Below, piece by piece: positions 21,392 through 32,068 of a DNA stretch of 64,000 nt. Under the pieces are notes generated by a model, which saw only the letters and a list, made by a program, of their open reading frames with translations, was not told where the DNA came from and searched no databases. Source of the DNA: Meconema thalassinum (Eukaryota > Arthropoda > Insecta > Orthoptera > Tettigoniidae); assembly GCA_946902985.2 (NCBI GenBank), contig OX336396.1, positions 233,382,797 to 233,446,796 on the forward strand, written 5' to 3'. The position numbers and the translations under genes are program-made. Each line of letters begins with the position of its first letter. Position 1 is the stretch's first letter.

Positions 21392-22303
21392 GTTGGAATA
21401 TATGGAAGAAATGCGATGATGTACAATTCCTGAAATGTTGAAACAATATGGACCGTGTTCAGATGGTACGGTAACATTGGCACCAAAGGAAACGAAAGAC
21501 ATAGAATTGTTGAACTGCCGAATATTCTCTCTGAAGTTCCTTGAGGTATCATCATTTCCAGTGAAAAATGGTTTAAGCCTGTCAAGTATTTTATATTTCG
21601 GCAGATCAATTTTACCATTGCAACAGCATAGGCCAAAATAACCAAGCGTAGTCTTTTCGCAAGAGAAGAACAATGCAGAACAATGTTTACATTCGTTCGT
21701 CAAGGACCCAACGCTGTACGGCATAATATCTGGCATTCTTTCTGAAATGGCAGATTTATATTGTATATTAAAAGTGGTTTCACCTTTTCTCCGATTTTTC
21801 ATTGTTTTGCTTCTATTTGTAGTTTCCACACGACCGGTTAATGTTCTTTTTCGTCGAATGCGTCTATTTACAGTAGGATTTATCCCCATATTATTGTTGT
21901 ATTCGATCACACTATCGTGTGCTGCATCAACGGAGCCGCTAAACAATAAATGAGAAATAACACTTCCATTGCCATAATCTACAACGTGGTTAGTCTCATT
22001 GTTATGCACTCTAAACAAATAATCATTAAACAATTGGCATATACAATGGAGTTCAACATGACCAGCATATTCACTGTTCAGAGCCATAAGATTTTCATAC
22101 TCAAGTTGGTTGCTGAGGGGAAGGCGATAAGACTCATCGCCAATAATAAAATCCTTTTAAATATTCCAGTCAGCAACAATTTTTGTAACAGTTTGCAAAC
22201 GCAACTCACTATGACGTTCTTCATTTCGATATAAACAGTACGAAACTGCTCTAAATAAGCAATTTCCGTCACCTGTTATTGGTACAATTCTTCGGATATC
22301 CAT
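21392..22303 (-). pseudogene. Helentron/Helitron protein fragment: OTU cysteine-protease domain plus Helitron N-terminal region
   Basis: Minus-strand frame from the ATG at 22,303-22,301. Residues 11-18 read GDGNCLFR, the catalytic-cysteine motif of OTU proteases, and a candidate His lies in 'AAHDSV' about 125 residues on. Downstream comes the Helitron-like N-terminal block: a C-x2-C ('CKHCSALFF'), 'FGLCCCNGKIDLP', 'FRENIRQFNNSMSFVSFG' and 'GPYCFNISGIVHHRI', all in the expected order before the Rep HUH motif. A TAA at codon 49 (22,159-22,157) interrupts the OTU part. The Rep nuclease and helicase are missing, because the frame runs into the 3' hairpin of HINE copy 2 at 21,394. OTU-Rep-helicase proteins are known from Helentron-type elements. 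Confidence 0.75.
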
Positions 22304-23208
22304 GACAGTAAATTATGAATAGGAGCATAGAACCACTTCGCCAGTCATCTTAATAATGGAGTCAGTTTTATAATTATATTTCCTGTGCGTGTCAAAGGTC
22401 GTATTTACACAGGGAAGCCCACTCTTAAAGCTGGCAATGAATTATCGAGACAAACCGGCCCAGTAATTCTGCGTAGTCACTTTCTAGTATGCCATAGTTA
22501 TGGTATACAAAATGAAAGGTTTAACAATTCGTAGAAGCAGCGATATGTATTCTCGACAGACAACGACTGACCTGGACTGACCACCAAAGACTATATAACA
22601 GAAAGATCGGAAACACAATACAAATGGCGGTTTCAACATTCGACTGCAGCGGTATCTGCTACTGAAACATAGAAGTTAATTTGGAAAACAATGGAATCAA
22701 AAATAGGCCTACATTTGTAATATCAGAATTTCAACGTAGGCCTACTGTATTTTATTGCCGTATAACTGGTTCATTAGTGGAATTTCATGTAACAACATTT
22801 TGGACATGCCTTGTATGTTTATAAGGCAAAGAAAGAACTGAGGTAAACAAATTAGTACCGTAGCACATGGCGCGATTTGAAGACACTCGGAAGTAAGTCG
22901 CCCAAGCGGGTGGATTCTAATGTGTTGGAATTCGTACAATCCTTGAATCACAGTCGGCTTAACAGTTTTCCCATGTGCAACAATATGCCAAAACTTCTGT
23001 AGCAATAAAGATAAATAGCCTACTGGTATTGCAAATGTAATCTGTCGAATGGTGGAACTTAGCCTATAAAGAGTTCCAATGAAATTACCATAGCGTTTTA
23101 AATTGAGATGGGAACGCAGAATTCCTTAGTTTACGGGAATGCCAAAAGTTAAATATGTTTTGGCAATATAATAGCAATTGCAAGAAAGGAAAATACGGAA
23201 ATAAAAAA
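22304..23208. other. No recognised feature
   Basis: AT-rich DNA upstream of the Helentron fragment. It may contain the rest of that element's 5' end, but I see no terminal repeat. Two 'taggccta' palindromes occur (about 22,705 and 22,737). Short frames here lack recognisable motifs. Confidence 0.4.
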
Positions 23209-23300
23209 AACATGCCGGAGGGGGGGATTCGAACCCCTCACATTGGGCGATGCAAAAATTAAGAGTTCACGGCTCTGCCACCTGAGCTACCGATCAACTA
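23209..23300 (-). repeat. tRNA-Lys-like module with T-run terminator
   Basis: On the minus strand a D-arm-like GCTC..GAGC (A-box tagctcaggtggc), a loop-like CTCTTAA and the B-box gggttcgaatccc are followed by a run of eight T. The acceptor stem does not pair and the anticodon arm is disrupted by extra bases. I read it as a tRNA-derived pseudogene or SINE head, not a functional tRNA. Confidence 0.5.
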
Positions 23301-24779
23301 GTAAAGTCGCGCAATATTAAGGCACTTCAACATCATGCACACTCAAAATTTGATGTCATTTTACGTTTTTCAACATTTTCTGCCTGGTATAATTATATTC
23401 CAGTGTATATTATGGAAATATCATAAACAATGTTCCCTTCCATTATTATTCTTATACATAACTATGAAATTAAAACGCGGTGGACTTGTAACCGCCATGA
23501 CTGTCATGCGGCAAGGCGATTGTGCGCATGCGTGCTAGGCAAGATTTCTGAATTTTTGTTTATTAATTTAAAAATATTCTGTAACATATTTGTTTATTAC
23601 AAAGACACTCTGCAAATCTACATGCCGACAGCTCTCGTTAGAATGCATTACGAAGTCAATCGGTTAAGACGTTATCTCATTCTCGATGTAACAAAAATCG
23701 CCTTAGTGTTTTAAATGTATAGATAGATTATAGTGAAAGCAACGTATATAATTTGTTTACTTCATAATAAACATCAGTTAAGACCTTTTTAAGCTACGTC
23801 TACACATGCAAGAAATTGTCTATGACTAGGAGTTCGATAGAGCATTCAGTTATCTCTTCAAAACAATTTCTACCCCTAATTTACTTTTAACAAAGTCACA
23901 AAGTTCCACTTTTGACATAATCGTCGAACCCAGTGCTTCAAACAGTTGTAATCGTGTGAGAACTGGTTGCGCGGCATCTTCTAAAACGTAAAATAACTAA
24001 GTAAGTTGCAAAAAGATGCAAAACATCTTATAACAGTCGTAAACTACAAGACTTTATCTACATTTTAACATTAAGTACATAGTGACGCAGAGTGACGTGG
24101 CATACTAAAAATCTAAGTGAAAATATAATTTTAAAAATAATAGTTAAATATTATATAACGCAAATATAGCTAAAATTACGTAGCAATTACGCCCATTAAT
24201 AACTGAAACACGTTACAAAGATCATACCTTCAGCTGCATGTTCCATCTTGAAGCGTCACACTAACCACAAAGACAACCAAACCACAGTCACTTACATTCA
24301 CCCTCCAATTCAGACTGCTCGAACAGTGGTGACAGATTTACACTAAGATGCGTTTATATCCCAGAATAGTGAGCGGCAATTGTATGAGAATTCTGTAGAA
24401 GTAATCGATTTTGATTTTTTAATTATGAAAATAAATAATTTTGTCCTCCTAGATTTCGATTTTGACCCACTGTGCAACTGTTTGAAAACACTGACCTTAC
24501 TAGAGCAGTTCCATACATAAAAGCGATTGACAGTAGATTCTACTCTAAATGGGAGAGATGTTCCCATCCAGCGCGAGATGCCGACAAAAGTGAACTAGAC
24601 TGTACTTCCGCTGCAATATTTCATCTTGGTGCGTTTATCAATGCAGTCTATTACTCACGTAGCCCTCATAAATATGAGTTGCCTTTGTTAAAACGAAACG
24701 GACAGTTCCGTCCAGTTCAATGTGAATACAGAAGAGAGGAGAGTTCTCTATCTCTATCATTGACAGAATTTAATAAAGA
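23301..24779. other. No recognised feature
   Basis: AT-rich DNA with short frames on both strands. The longest (24,472-24,858, 128 codons) has no motif I recognise and overlaps a SINE tail at its end, so I do not call it a gene. Confidence 0.4.
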
Positions 24780-24860
24780 GGGCGTAATAATGATGATGAT
24801 TATTGTTTTATGTGATGGAACAACGAGGTTATCTGCCCCTTGTAACTCATTTAAGTAACC
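24780..24860 (-). repeat. SINE tail fragment (minus strand)
   Basis: The complement reads 'aaggggcagataacctcgttg' and then an (ATC)n-like stretch, the same tail module as 18,529-18,580. Confidence 0.5.
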
Positions 24861-25702
24861 TTTAATTCTGAGCATTTTCTTTTTTATTTTATTTATCCCG
24901 GATAAGATGTATACTGTCAAAATGCACCCTCCGTTTAATTTTTTTTTTATCGATACCTTGGCATTGGAGGGGATACGGAATCGACTATCTTACTAATGTT
25001 TAATTTGTTTAATTCATTTTATTTTCCTCAGAATCTAATAAAGATATGTTATTGAAATTTATGTCACATTTCGATCAAACCTTACTTGACATTTTAATGG
25101 GGTGTTTCTTATAATAGACTTCAGGGGAGTGAGAATATTTCTTTTTCTTAACTATCATAATTACTTCTTCATAGAAAATCAGCCAAAACCCAAACATTTT
25201 TACTTTAAACAAGGAAACTTAGCCATTAACCCTTACCCCTCGACTTAAAATTATCTTAACTTTCCCTACAGCTCTGTCAATATCTGATCCGCTATATTTG
25301 TTTACTATCATTCTGGGGATCACCAAGGAACAGCCGACTGGTTGCACAGCCTTCTAAATAATAGTTTAACGGTTCCCGGCTTTGCAATATTAAAATTACA
25401 CGACGTTCGTCAAGCAACTAACAGATAGCAGCACCAAATAGGAATGGATAATGTGTCGAGGCAGAGACGACAGACGATGTGTAAGGGTTAATATATTAAC
25501 CACTATGAGACAAATTCATGGTGAAGATTTCACAGCTCTGTGATAATAGGCCAGGCGACAGGTAGTTCAATAAGGAATTAATTAGTGGAAAGCTGGAAAT
25601 TGCTTTAGTCGCTTTATTTGGACCCAGATATTACTCTCCCAAATTTTCCCCCTCGAGCGAAGTCGGCGTTGGCCCTTCTGGCCCTAAGAAGGTACCATTT
25701 TT
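24861..25702. other. No recognised feature
   Basis: AT-rich sequence between the SINE tail and HINE copy 3. Nothing I can name. Confidence 0.4.
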
Positions 25703-27783
25703 AGCCTACTTTCGATTTTTGCAAAAAATGAAAGTAGACTTATGAGATCAACACAGGGCGAAAAAAGTGTGTCTGTCTGTGTGTGTGTATGTGTGTGTGT
25801 GAGTCTGTGTGTGTGTGTGTGTGTATGTGTGTGTGTGTGAGTCTGTGTGTGTGTGTGTGTGTGAGTGTGTGTACTCTGAATGTCTGTCCCCCCCCTATCA
25901 ATTCGAACACGGTGAAACCGAATTGAACGAAATTTGGTACAGAGGTAGAACAAGCAAAGGGCACCTCAGTGTCAGGTTTTATATCGCCGCCATCTTTACT
26001 AAAACTGAATGGCGGCCACTCATACGTTCAAAACGTAAAATCAAATAACGACTAACCAAATCATCCGATCTCTACCAAATTTGGTAACAACGTACCTTCG
26101 TATAGGATGCGTCTTGTGACCAAACTAAAAGGTCGTCCGCCATACCATTTCAGGATGGCGGCCGTGCGAATTATGCAAACTTTATCATCCATATCATGGG
26201 ACCCACCAGTTCCGATTATCGAGCCGAGAATCGTTTTAACTGTTCTAAAGGAAGAGGCACGTTCGAAATTAGAAGTTTATTTTGTAATACTATAGTACAG
26301 ACGTGATTTTAAAAAGCTGAGCCGATTCAGTAATAAGACAAGATGGCAGCGGATATCTTGTGCCTGACTTATATTTCACTAATTTGAGTATTGCATGCAA
26401 TATAGCGTACTGATACAAAATAAATAAACTTTGTATGAAATGCTTTATATATAAATAATATACTCCAGTGATGAAATCGTTTAGTATAAATCATTATTTG
26501 CTAACAAGTTCTATGTAAGTCATTTTATATAGAACGATATTCATTGACACAATTAGATCAGTGGTAGAGCGTTAGCCTATCGGTCAAATGCCTATGGTTC
26601 AAACCCGGTCAGAGCTAGGTTTTTTGCTTGAAATGTTATATGTTTATTGTTTTGTAATGACTCAGACGTTTTAAAATTAAGCGTTATATTGTGCATATTA
26701 TGCTGTAAAATATATATTTAATTAAAACATAATTCGCCAGCAGATTTACTCGAGACATCTAGCTGCCAAAATGGTAACTGCACGCCTACTTATTAACTTC
26801 CAGATTTTATTGAAAAGTTTCTTCTTCTGGCCGCTAGAATGCACTCGCTCTGTTAGGATTATATTGTTCGATATTTCACCACTAGATGTCACGACTAGAC
26901 TACGTGGGGCTCCATTGATTACTATACCATTGGCATTCTATGCGCATCGAATTTGAAGAATGACAAGATGATACTACGATACATTTTTACTTTTTATTTT
27001 AAAGGGTTTGTAACAGCCTATTTTGCGTTACTTGAAAATGTTATTTGAAGTAAAGAACAAAACGATTTCACATAGTAACTGAATTCAAGCCGTTGGTGTT
27101 AGTTCAGGTTATTAATTACTACTTTTCTTTCAGGCAAATAGCAATCGAAAATATCCACATAGTTTGTATACACACGTCTCTGTAGGGTCATGGAAAGATT
27201 TGTTAATTCAATTAGGGTTGTGAAAGCCATGCACAACCAGACGTGTAAAGACATGCCTCAACTCAAAGTTGGATGTTGCCCACGGCAGGTCGTAATAATA
27301 ATAATAATAATAATGTTATTGGTTTTACATCCCTTTTAACTACTGCTGCTTTTAGAGACACCGGGGTGCCGGAATTTTGGCCCGATGGGGATCTTTAACG
27401 TGCCAGTAAATGTACTGACACGGCTCCCTCGCATTTGTGCACCCTCAAATGCCAGCTGACTGCGCCAGGATACGAACCTGCAACCTAGGGCCCAGCAAGC
27501 GAGAACGTTACCGCTGAGCCACGCAGCCAGTCCGGTCGATTATGTCTCCAGATCCATAACATTCTTGATATACTTCTTATCTTTCTTTCTTTCTTTCTTT
27601 CTTTCTTCAATGATGGTAGCATTTTTTATCTAGGTTGTGGCGTTTGGTAGAGGTAAATCGTTTCTAAGGTCTTCAACAAAGAATAGTTCTATTATACTCT
27701 TTGATAATAACAACGAGTTATAACTATACTCATACATTTAGGAGAAAGTAGGCTATATGTTCTTTACTGAAAATCTTGTTTTT
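25703..27783 (+). mobile_element. HINE family A copy 3
   Basis: Begins AGCCTACTTTC (25,703-25,713) after a T-run. GT microsatellite at 25,767-25,877; ATGG motifs at 26,009 and 26,155 (146 bp apart); tRNA-like module at 26,545-26,625; embedded family-I SINE at 27,295-27,530; CTTT microsatellite at about 27,583-27,606; inverted GAAAGTAGGCT near 27,745; and a 3' hairpin whose right arm is mutated (GAAAAT for GAACAT). Ends CTTGTTTT. It lacks the family-H SINE of copy 2 but has an extra segment at 27,078-27,160. Confidence 0.78.
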
Positions 27784-27859
27784 TATTTATTTTTTAAACC
27801 GTCGACTTGAGTCTCTATGGACTCCATGTTAACAACCACTCTAATTTCAGTGTCTGAGT

Positions 27860-28330
27860 CATGCTCGTTTGCCGGCTTTCACATCTTGCCAGTATCTACT
27901 GAGCCCATCTATCAGCTTGTTCTTCCGTTCCTCTGTTAAAGGGCCTCTCCGTCTTCTGGGTTCTGCCTCCACAATAAAACCCTGTTAGCTTTTCACCATC
28001 CTTCTGAAACTAGTCCTGTCTTTGATTTAATCCTCCGTAATGCCCACCTATCTCATATCCTTCTCACACTCTTGGAACCATTTCAACTTGGAGATCTTCG
28101 GTTTAAGAAATTTCCAGATTTTCTTAGTGAGCCGGTCATTATTCACACAAAAGATGTGCCCATAAAACGGCAATATTTGCTTTCTAATTGCTGTTGTTAT
28201 CGGTTGCATCTCGCTACATACTTCTTTAGTTGATTTCAGTCGAACCTGTCCGTCAACGCATTTGTTGCACAAAATCTTCCGTAGTAGTCTGCGTTCTCTT
28301 TTACTGTAAGTAGCTGTTTGACTTATCCTG
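27860..28330 (-). pseudogene. LINE ORF2 3'-end fragment
   Basis: Minus-strand frames match the plus-strand fragment at 49,154-49,687 block by block: 'GQVRLKSTKEV' against GHLRLKSNEEL, 'LPFYGHIFCVNNDRLTKKIWKFLKP' against LFYGHTFIMSNDRLTKKIWNFVKP, and 'LIDGLSRYWQDVKAGK' against LSDGLKRYWQDIKAGR. The two fragments are the same LINE family. Frame breaks separate the blocks, and no reverse-transcriptase domain is present. Confidence 0.7.
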
Positions 28331-28559
28331 TTGGGTTAATACACATGGTCTCCGAAGCACATAAACCATCTGGTCTGACACAAGAGCTGGAATGCCTTAG
28401 TTTGGCTCCTATCCTCAGCATCTTCTTATTGTAGATGCTTTTAGTCAGTTGGAACGCTCGCTCTATTTCAGGTTGTGGGTATTGGTCGCTTTTTGATCTA
28501 GCCCATTCTCTTGGATTACTTATTACTTATTATTATTCTTGCTGTCGTTTCGGCCATCT

Positions 28560-28790
28560 ACGGACCACGCTATTTCAACTGCCCTTTTCCATGTCTTTGC
28601 GCCTGGGCCTTAACGTTCGCCCAGTATTCCCGCATTCGTTTCCTATGTTGTTCCTTCGTCTCTTCAGTCCATGTCCTGCCAGTTTTTAGTTTTGGCTTTT
28701 CTTGGAATCCATGATGTTCTTGGAGTTTCGACTTTAGTGGAACACGTTTCTGGATATTCTCCAGGGCTATTCCCACTTCACGCAGGTCTT
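28560..28790 (-). pseudogene. Possible second LINE C-terminus
   Basis: A 68-codon minus-strand frame contains 'TEETKEQHRKRMREYWANVKAQ', which has the spacing of the GLxRYWQDxKA terminus of the neighbouring LINE fragment. It may be a separate copy or a duplicated tail. Weak. Confidence 0.35.
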
Positions 28791-29035
28791 TTCTACTTCG
28801 GTGAACCTCGCCGCCTTGGATTTTTGTTAAGAAGAAAACTGAAGATCCTATTGCTGAAGCTTTTAGAACTCAGACGAGCAATGTAGCCATAGAAAACTAT
28901 CCTCCTCTTACGAAAGGTGTCCGTGATCTTTTCTACATGAGAGTAGAGTTCATGATTGTGTCGTCTTCTGAACTCACATTTTCTTTGATTGGACTTAGGA
29001 TTTTTCTCAAGATCTGCCTTTCTCTTATTTCTGGG

Positions 29036-30432
29036 CGTGTGTGTCCCCTATCAATTCATAAACGGCAGAAGCTATCAAAACCAAGTTTGATATGAGTAAA
29101 TACCTGAATATCTCACGGCCATATTTTAAAATGATGCCAGTGCTAGTGATTGCTGAAAAATCACAATTGAAATTTGAGCCCTATGTGTGATATCTCTGAA
29201 ATTATGCATATGAGCTGTTCCAAAATGAACACATAGATGATATTACATCAGATAAACTTACTGAAGCCCGTACATGACAGTGTTGCCATCATGATTCTAA
29301 GTTGCTGATAGGTCCAATTTTTAAATACATTTAAGTTCTATCCTAACAAATGGATTTCATACAAAATTGGCACAATAATAGACCATAATATTTTAGAGTA
29401 ATTCTGAGCAACACATACATCCCATTGTTGCCAACATGATATTATGTGCGCTCATAGGTCCGACGTCAAACTGCATGCATGTAACGTCCATACTATCCAT
29501 TGGACTTCAACCAATGTTTGTGTGTACATTCTGTACCTTAAGAGATGGAGCTAAGAATATATTCAGTCACCATGGCTGCCAACTGTAGTGCTCTATTAGG
29601 CTACACTATTTCAGGTATATTTCGACTTAATTAAAAATGCCAATATTGCCAACTTAATTTCGTCATTATTCGAGATTGGTCAACAGTCTTCTTCTTCTTT
29701 TGCTTTAGCGTTTGTCCCGCCTCGTGGCAGGGTCCGCTATGTGAATCCGCTGTCTCCACTTTATTCGTCATGGGCCATGTCCGGATGTAGGTTGACGCTT
29801 TGCAGATCCCTGTGCAGTGTATCGGCCCAACGTTGTCTCGGTCGCCTCTTTGGTCTTTTCCCGGCGACCTCCAGTGTGTAGCCCTGTTTTGCAATAGTGT
29901 CCGCTCCTGACCGTAGCACATGCCCAAACCATCGCAGACGACCCTCACACATTTTGTTGCTGATTGCCGCGACACCAAATCGTTCCCTTATTCTTTCATT
30001 GGGATGTGATCCAACCTAGTAATGCCTGCTGTCCATCTAAGCATCTTGGTCTCCATGACTCTTATCCGACGTTCTGCTTCCTTTGTGATCGGCCAATATT
30101 CAGTACCATAAAGCGCCACGGGACGAATGACAGTGCGGTAAATCTTCGATTTTAGGTGGTCTTTCATCTGGCGATCGCACATGACACCGGTCGTTGTTCA
30201 CCACTTCATCCACTCAGCATTAATTCTTACGTTGACCTCCTCGGTGAGACGACCTTCAGCAGTTATCGTAGACCCAAGCTAATAAAATTTTGTCGTTCGA
30301 GGGAGGTCATCGCCGTCGATTTGGATTGTTCCGATTGTTCTAGATAGGTCTACAGTATGGTGGATTAATCATTGGAATGAATCTTAGTTTTTAAGAAAAG
30401 TGGCCCTTTAGGTCGTCACGGAAAACTACTTG
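29036..30432 (+). mobile_element. Decayed HINE-like element interrupted by a LINE
   Basis: 'gtgtgtgtcccctatcaatt' at 29,038 is the microsatellite-to-body junction of HINE families A and B. 'cacggaaaactacttgta' at 30,418-30,435 resembles the family-B 3' terminus (cacggaactacttgtt). GCCA..ATG motifs recur inside at irregular 135-160-bp steps (near 29,134, 29,291, 29,436, 29,572). The LINE at 29,690-30,350 sits inside. No clear 5' subterminal repeat was found, so this is tentative. Confidence 0.35.
29690..30350 (-). pseudogene. RTE-like LINE ORF2 3'-end fragment
   Basis: The minus strand, from 30,350 leftward, encodes the segment after the RT domain: a GSTI..EVNVRI block, then 'LKSKIYRTVIRPVALYGTEYW', 'RIRVMETKMLRWTAGITRLDHI', and after a frame change 'CEGRLRWFGHVLR' and 'RPRQRWADTLHRDL'. 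This order is typical of RTE-type and related LINE C-termini. It ends at an A/G-rich tail (about 29,690-29,702 on the complement). It has frameshifts, is 5'-truncated and is not functional. Confidence 0.75.
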
Positions 30433-30546
30433 TATATTTTTTTATTTTTCGGGGACTGAAAATCAATAAATTTTAATTTAAAATTTTCCCGTCGGTCACA
30501 TGCTAAAACCGGCAAATCTGCTACATTTTAACCTTCTAGCTCATCA

Positions 30547-30551
30547 GGTAG
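30547..30551. repeat. Target-site duplication GGTAG (left)
   Basis: Matched by GGTAG at 38,498-38,502. Five bases is the usual BEL/Pao duplication. Confidence 0.88.
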
Positions 30552-31749
30552 TGATCACTTTCGTGATGTTTATAGTGCGTTTTTCTTTCGTGCCGCATTT
30601 GTCAGTTAAATGCTTTTGAGACCACCGAACAAAAACGTATGTACTTATTCATTTCTGTTAACATTATAATGTTTATTACTAGTGTTTAATCTCTCTATAT
30701 ATATATCTAAGACTCTTACCTCAGCCTGTTAAAGGTCATGCGCCTCCAGCATACGCTCGCATACTGAAAAGGGTGTCGACTTGCTTGCTGCCTTCCTGTG
30801 TGACTGACGTCACAGCTTGCCCTGGCCAATCATCGCCCGCCAGCCTGGCTTCCAGACGTTTCTATGATGTTATTATTTAAGTGGCGGCGTTTTGCTCTCC
30901 ATCAGCATTCTTTCTTCAAACCTTCTACGGTCTTCTTCAACTAGCGAGAGGCATTCGTGCCTTCCGCCCTTCTCCGGGGCCTTCTAAACTTCGGGCCTAA
31001 TCTGCATTTATGATTGAAACTACCAGGAAACGCAACAGCAGAGAGCTTCAGCACTGAAAAAGTGCATTCTACATTTTACTTCAAACCGCAAGAAGCTGCA
31101 TCAAATCGCAGTTCTAAAATGCCATGTTATTTGGCATTCAAGAAATAACATCAAAACCTAACGATGTTAAACAATGTACAGCGCTGGTGAAGAAGAAGAA
31201 GAAGAAGAAGAAGAAGATCGCCCTGGCGAAGTTATTTTCCTGATGCTGGACATCTCAAATTCTACTACCAAAAAATCAAGTGTTGGCCACGGCAGTCTCC
31301 GTCAGCATGCTTCTAGTCATCGCCACTAAATATAAGTTTGTGCCTTTTTTATTATTATCTTAATCATCTTCGTTTTAAGTGTTTGCTAGCAAGTGCAAGA
31401 ATATTAAATTTGTGTGTGCATCAAGCAGAATGAACTTTTGAATAATAGCACATGGCTGTGCCAACCTAAATAAAATTAATGAACATTTGAAATTGCCCCA
31501 GGCGGGCCAGCATAACTAATTTTTTAATTAAGGCTTATTTATTAATGTGTTTGCAAGTTTCACCATAAAAATAAAAGTATTGTATTTACTCTCAATGTTC
31601 AGTCTAGTATTGAAAGAACCAGGCCGCATTTCCTTAGCCCAATCCTTTCAGTCTAATCTTCTCTTAAGGAAGTTATTTTGTCCAGGCCTTAAGCCTGATG
31701 CTGTCCTCCCGTTCATGTTGATGAATTTGGGCTGTTCTTCACATAACCA
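30552..31749 (+). repeat. 5' LTR of BEL element (1,198 bp)
   Basis: Starts TGATCACTTTCGTGATG and ends CACATAACCA. It contains an AT-rich TATATATA stretch (about 30,695-30,706) and a GAA microsatellite (31,188-31,216). Confidence 0.92.
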
Positions 31750-31752
31750 TTT

Positions 31753-31769
31753 TGGTGCCGAAACCCGGG
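31753..31769 (+). other. Primer-binding site
   Basis: TGGTGCCGAAACCCGGG starts 3 bp after the 5' LTR. The TGG start complements a tRNA CCA end, and this string is familiar as an insect LTR-element primer site. I do not assign the tRNA species. Confidence 0.75.
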
Positions 31770-32068
31770 ATACTTGTAAACATTCTGTTTAACCAAATCT
31801 TCAAATTTCTTAATGTTGGAACTAATTCAAAATTTAAATGCCATACTGAACATTGAGTGTGTTAATATTTTAAAAATTGTGTTTTCTAATCTACTTCGAA
31901 AGTTTCAGCTCGAGTGTATATGGTTGGCACTGAGAAGGGAGACAAACAGCAGGCCCGTATTTCACTGCAGGGGAAGCCGCACTCTCTTTTCTGGCAGACT
32001 GTCAACTTCTTCCGAAGCAAGGTGTACCAGCTCACAGTATAGTCGTGAGTACACAACAAACTTTCATA

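Larger units (their letters stand above)
19218..21394 (+). mobile_element. HINE family A copy 2 (carries two SINE insertions)
   Basis: AGCCTACTTTC at 19,218-19,228 pairs with GAAAGTAG at 19,245-19,252 in a 5' hairpin. A GT microsatellite lies at 19,283-19,400, followed by the ATGGCGGC body, a tRNA-like module (20,035-20,112), a short SINE (20,627-20,769), an embedded SINE (20,861-21,150) and a CTTT microsatellite (21,191-21,223). The inverted GAAAGTAGGCT is at 21,358-21,368, the hairpin ATGTTC/GAACAT at 21,371-21,388, and the end CTTGTT. The left flank is a T-run and the right junction is TT, consistent with the T|T insertion preference of Helentrons. About 35 bp of one monomer is missing compared with copy 3. 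Confidence 0.78.

Noticed and set aside
23209..23300. Functional tRNA-Lys gene
   Set aside because: Promoter boxes are good but the acceptor stem does not pair and the anticodon arm is too long; treated as a tRNA-derived relic.
24472..24858. 128-codon frame as a host gene
   Set aside because: No motif, no splice-site support and it ends in a SINE tail. I cannot exclude an exon, but nothing supports one.
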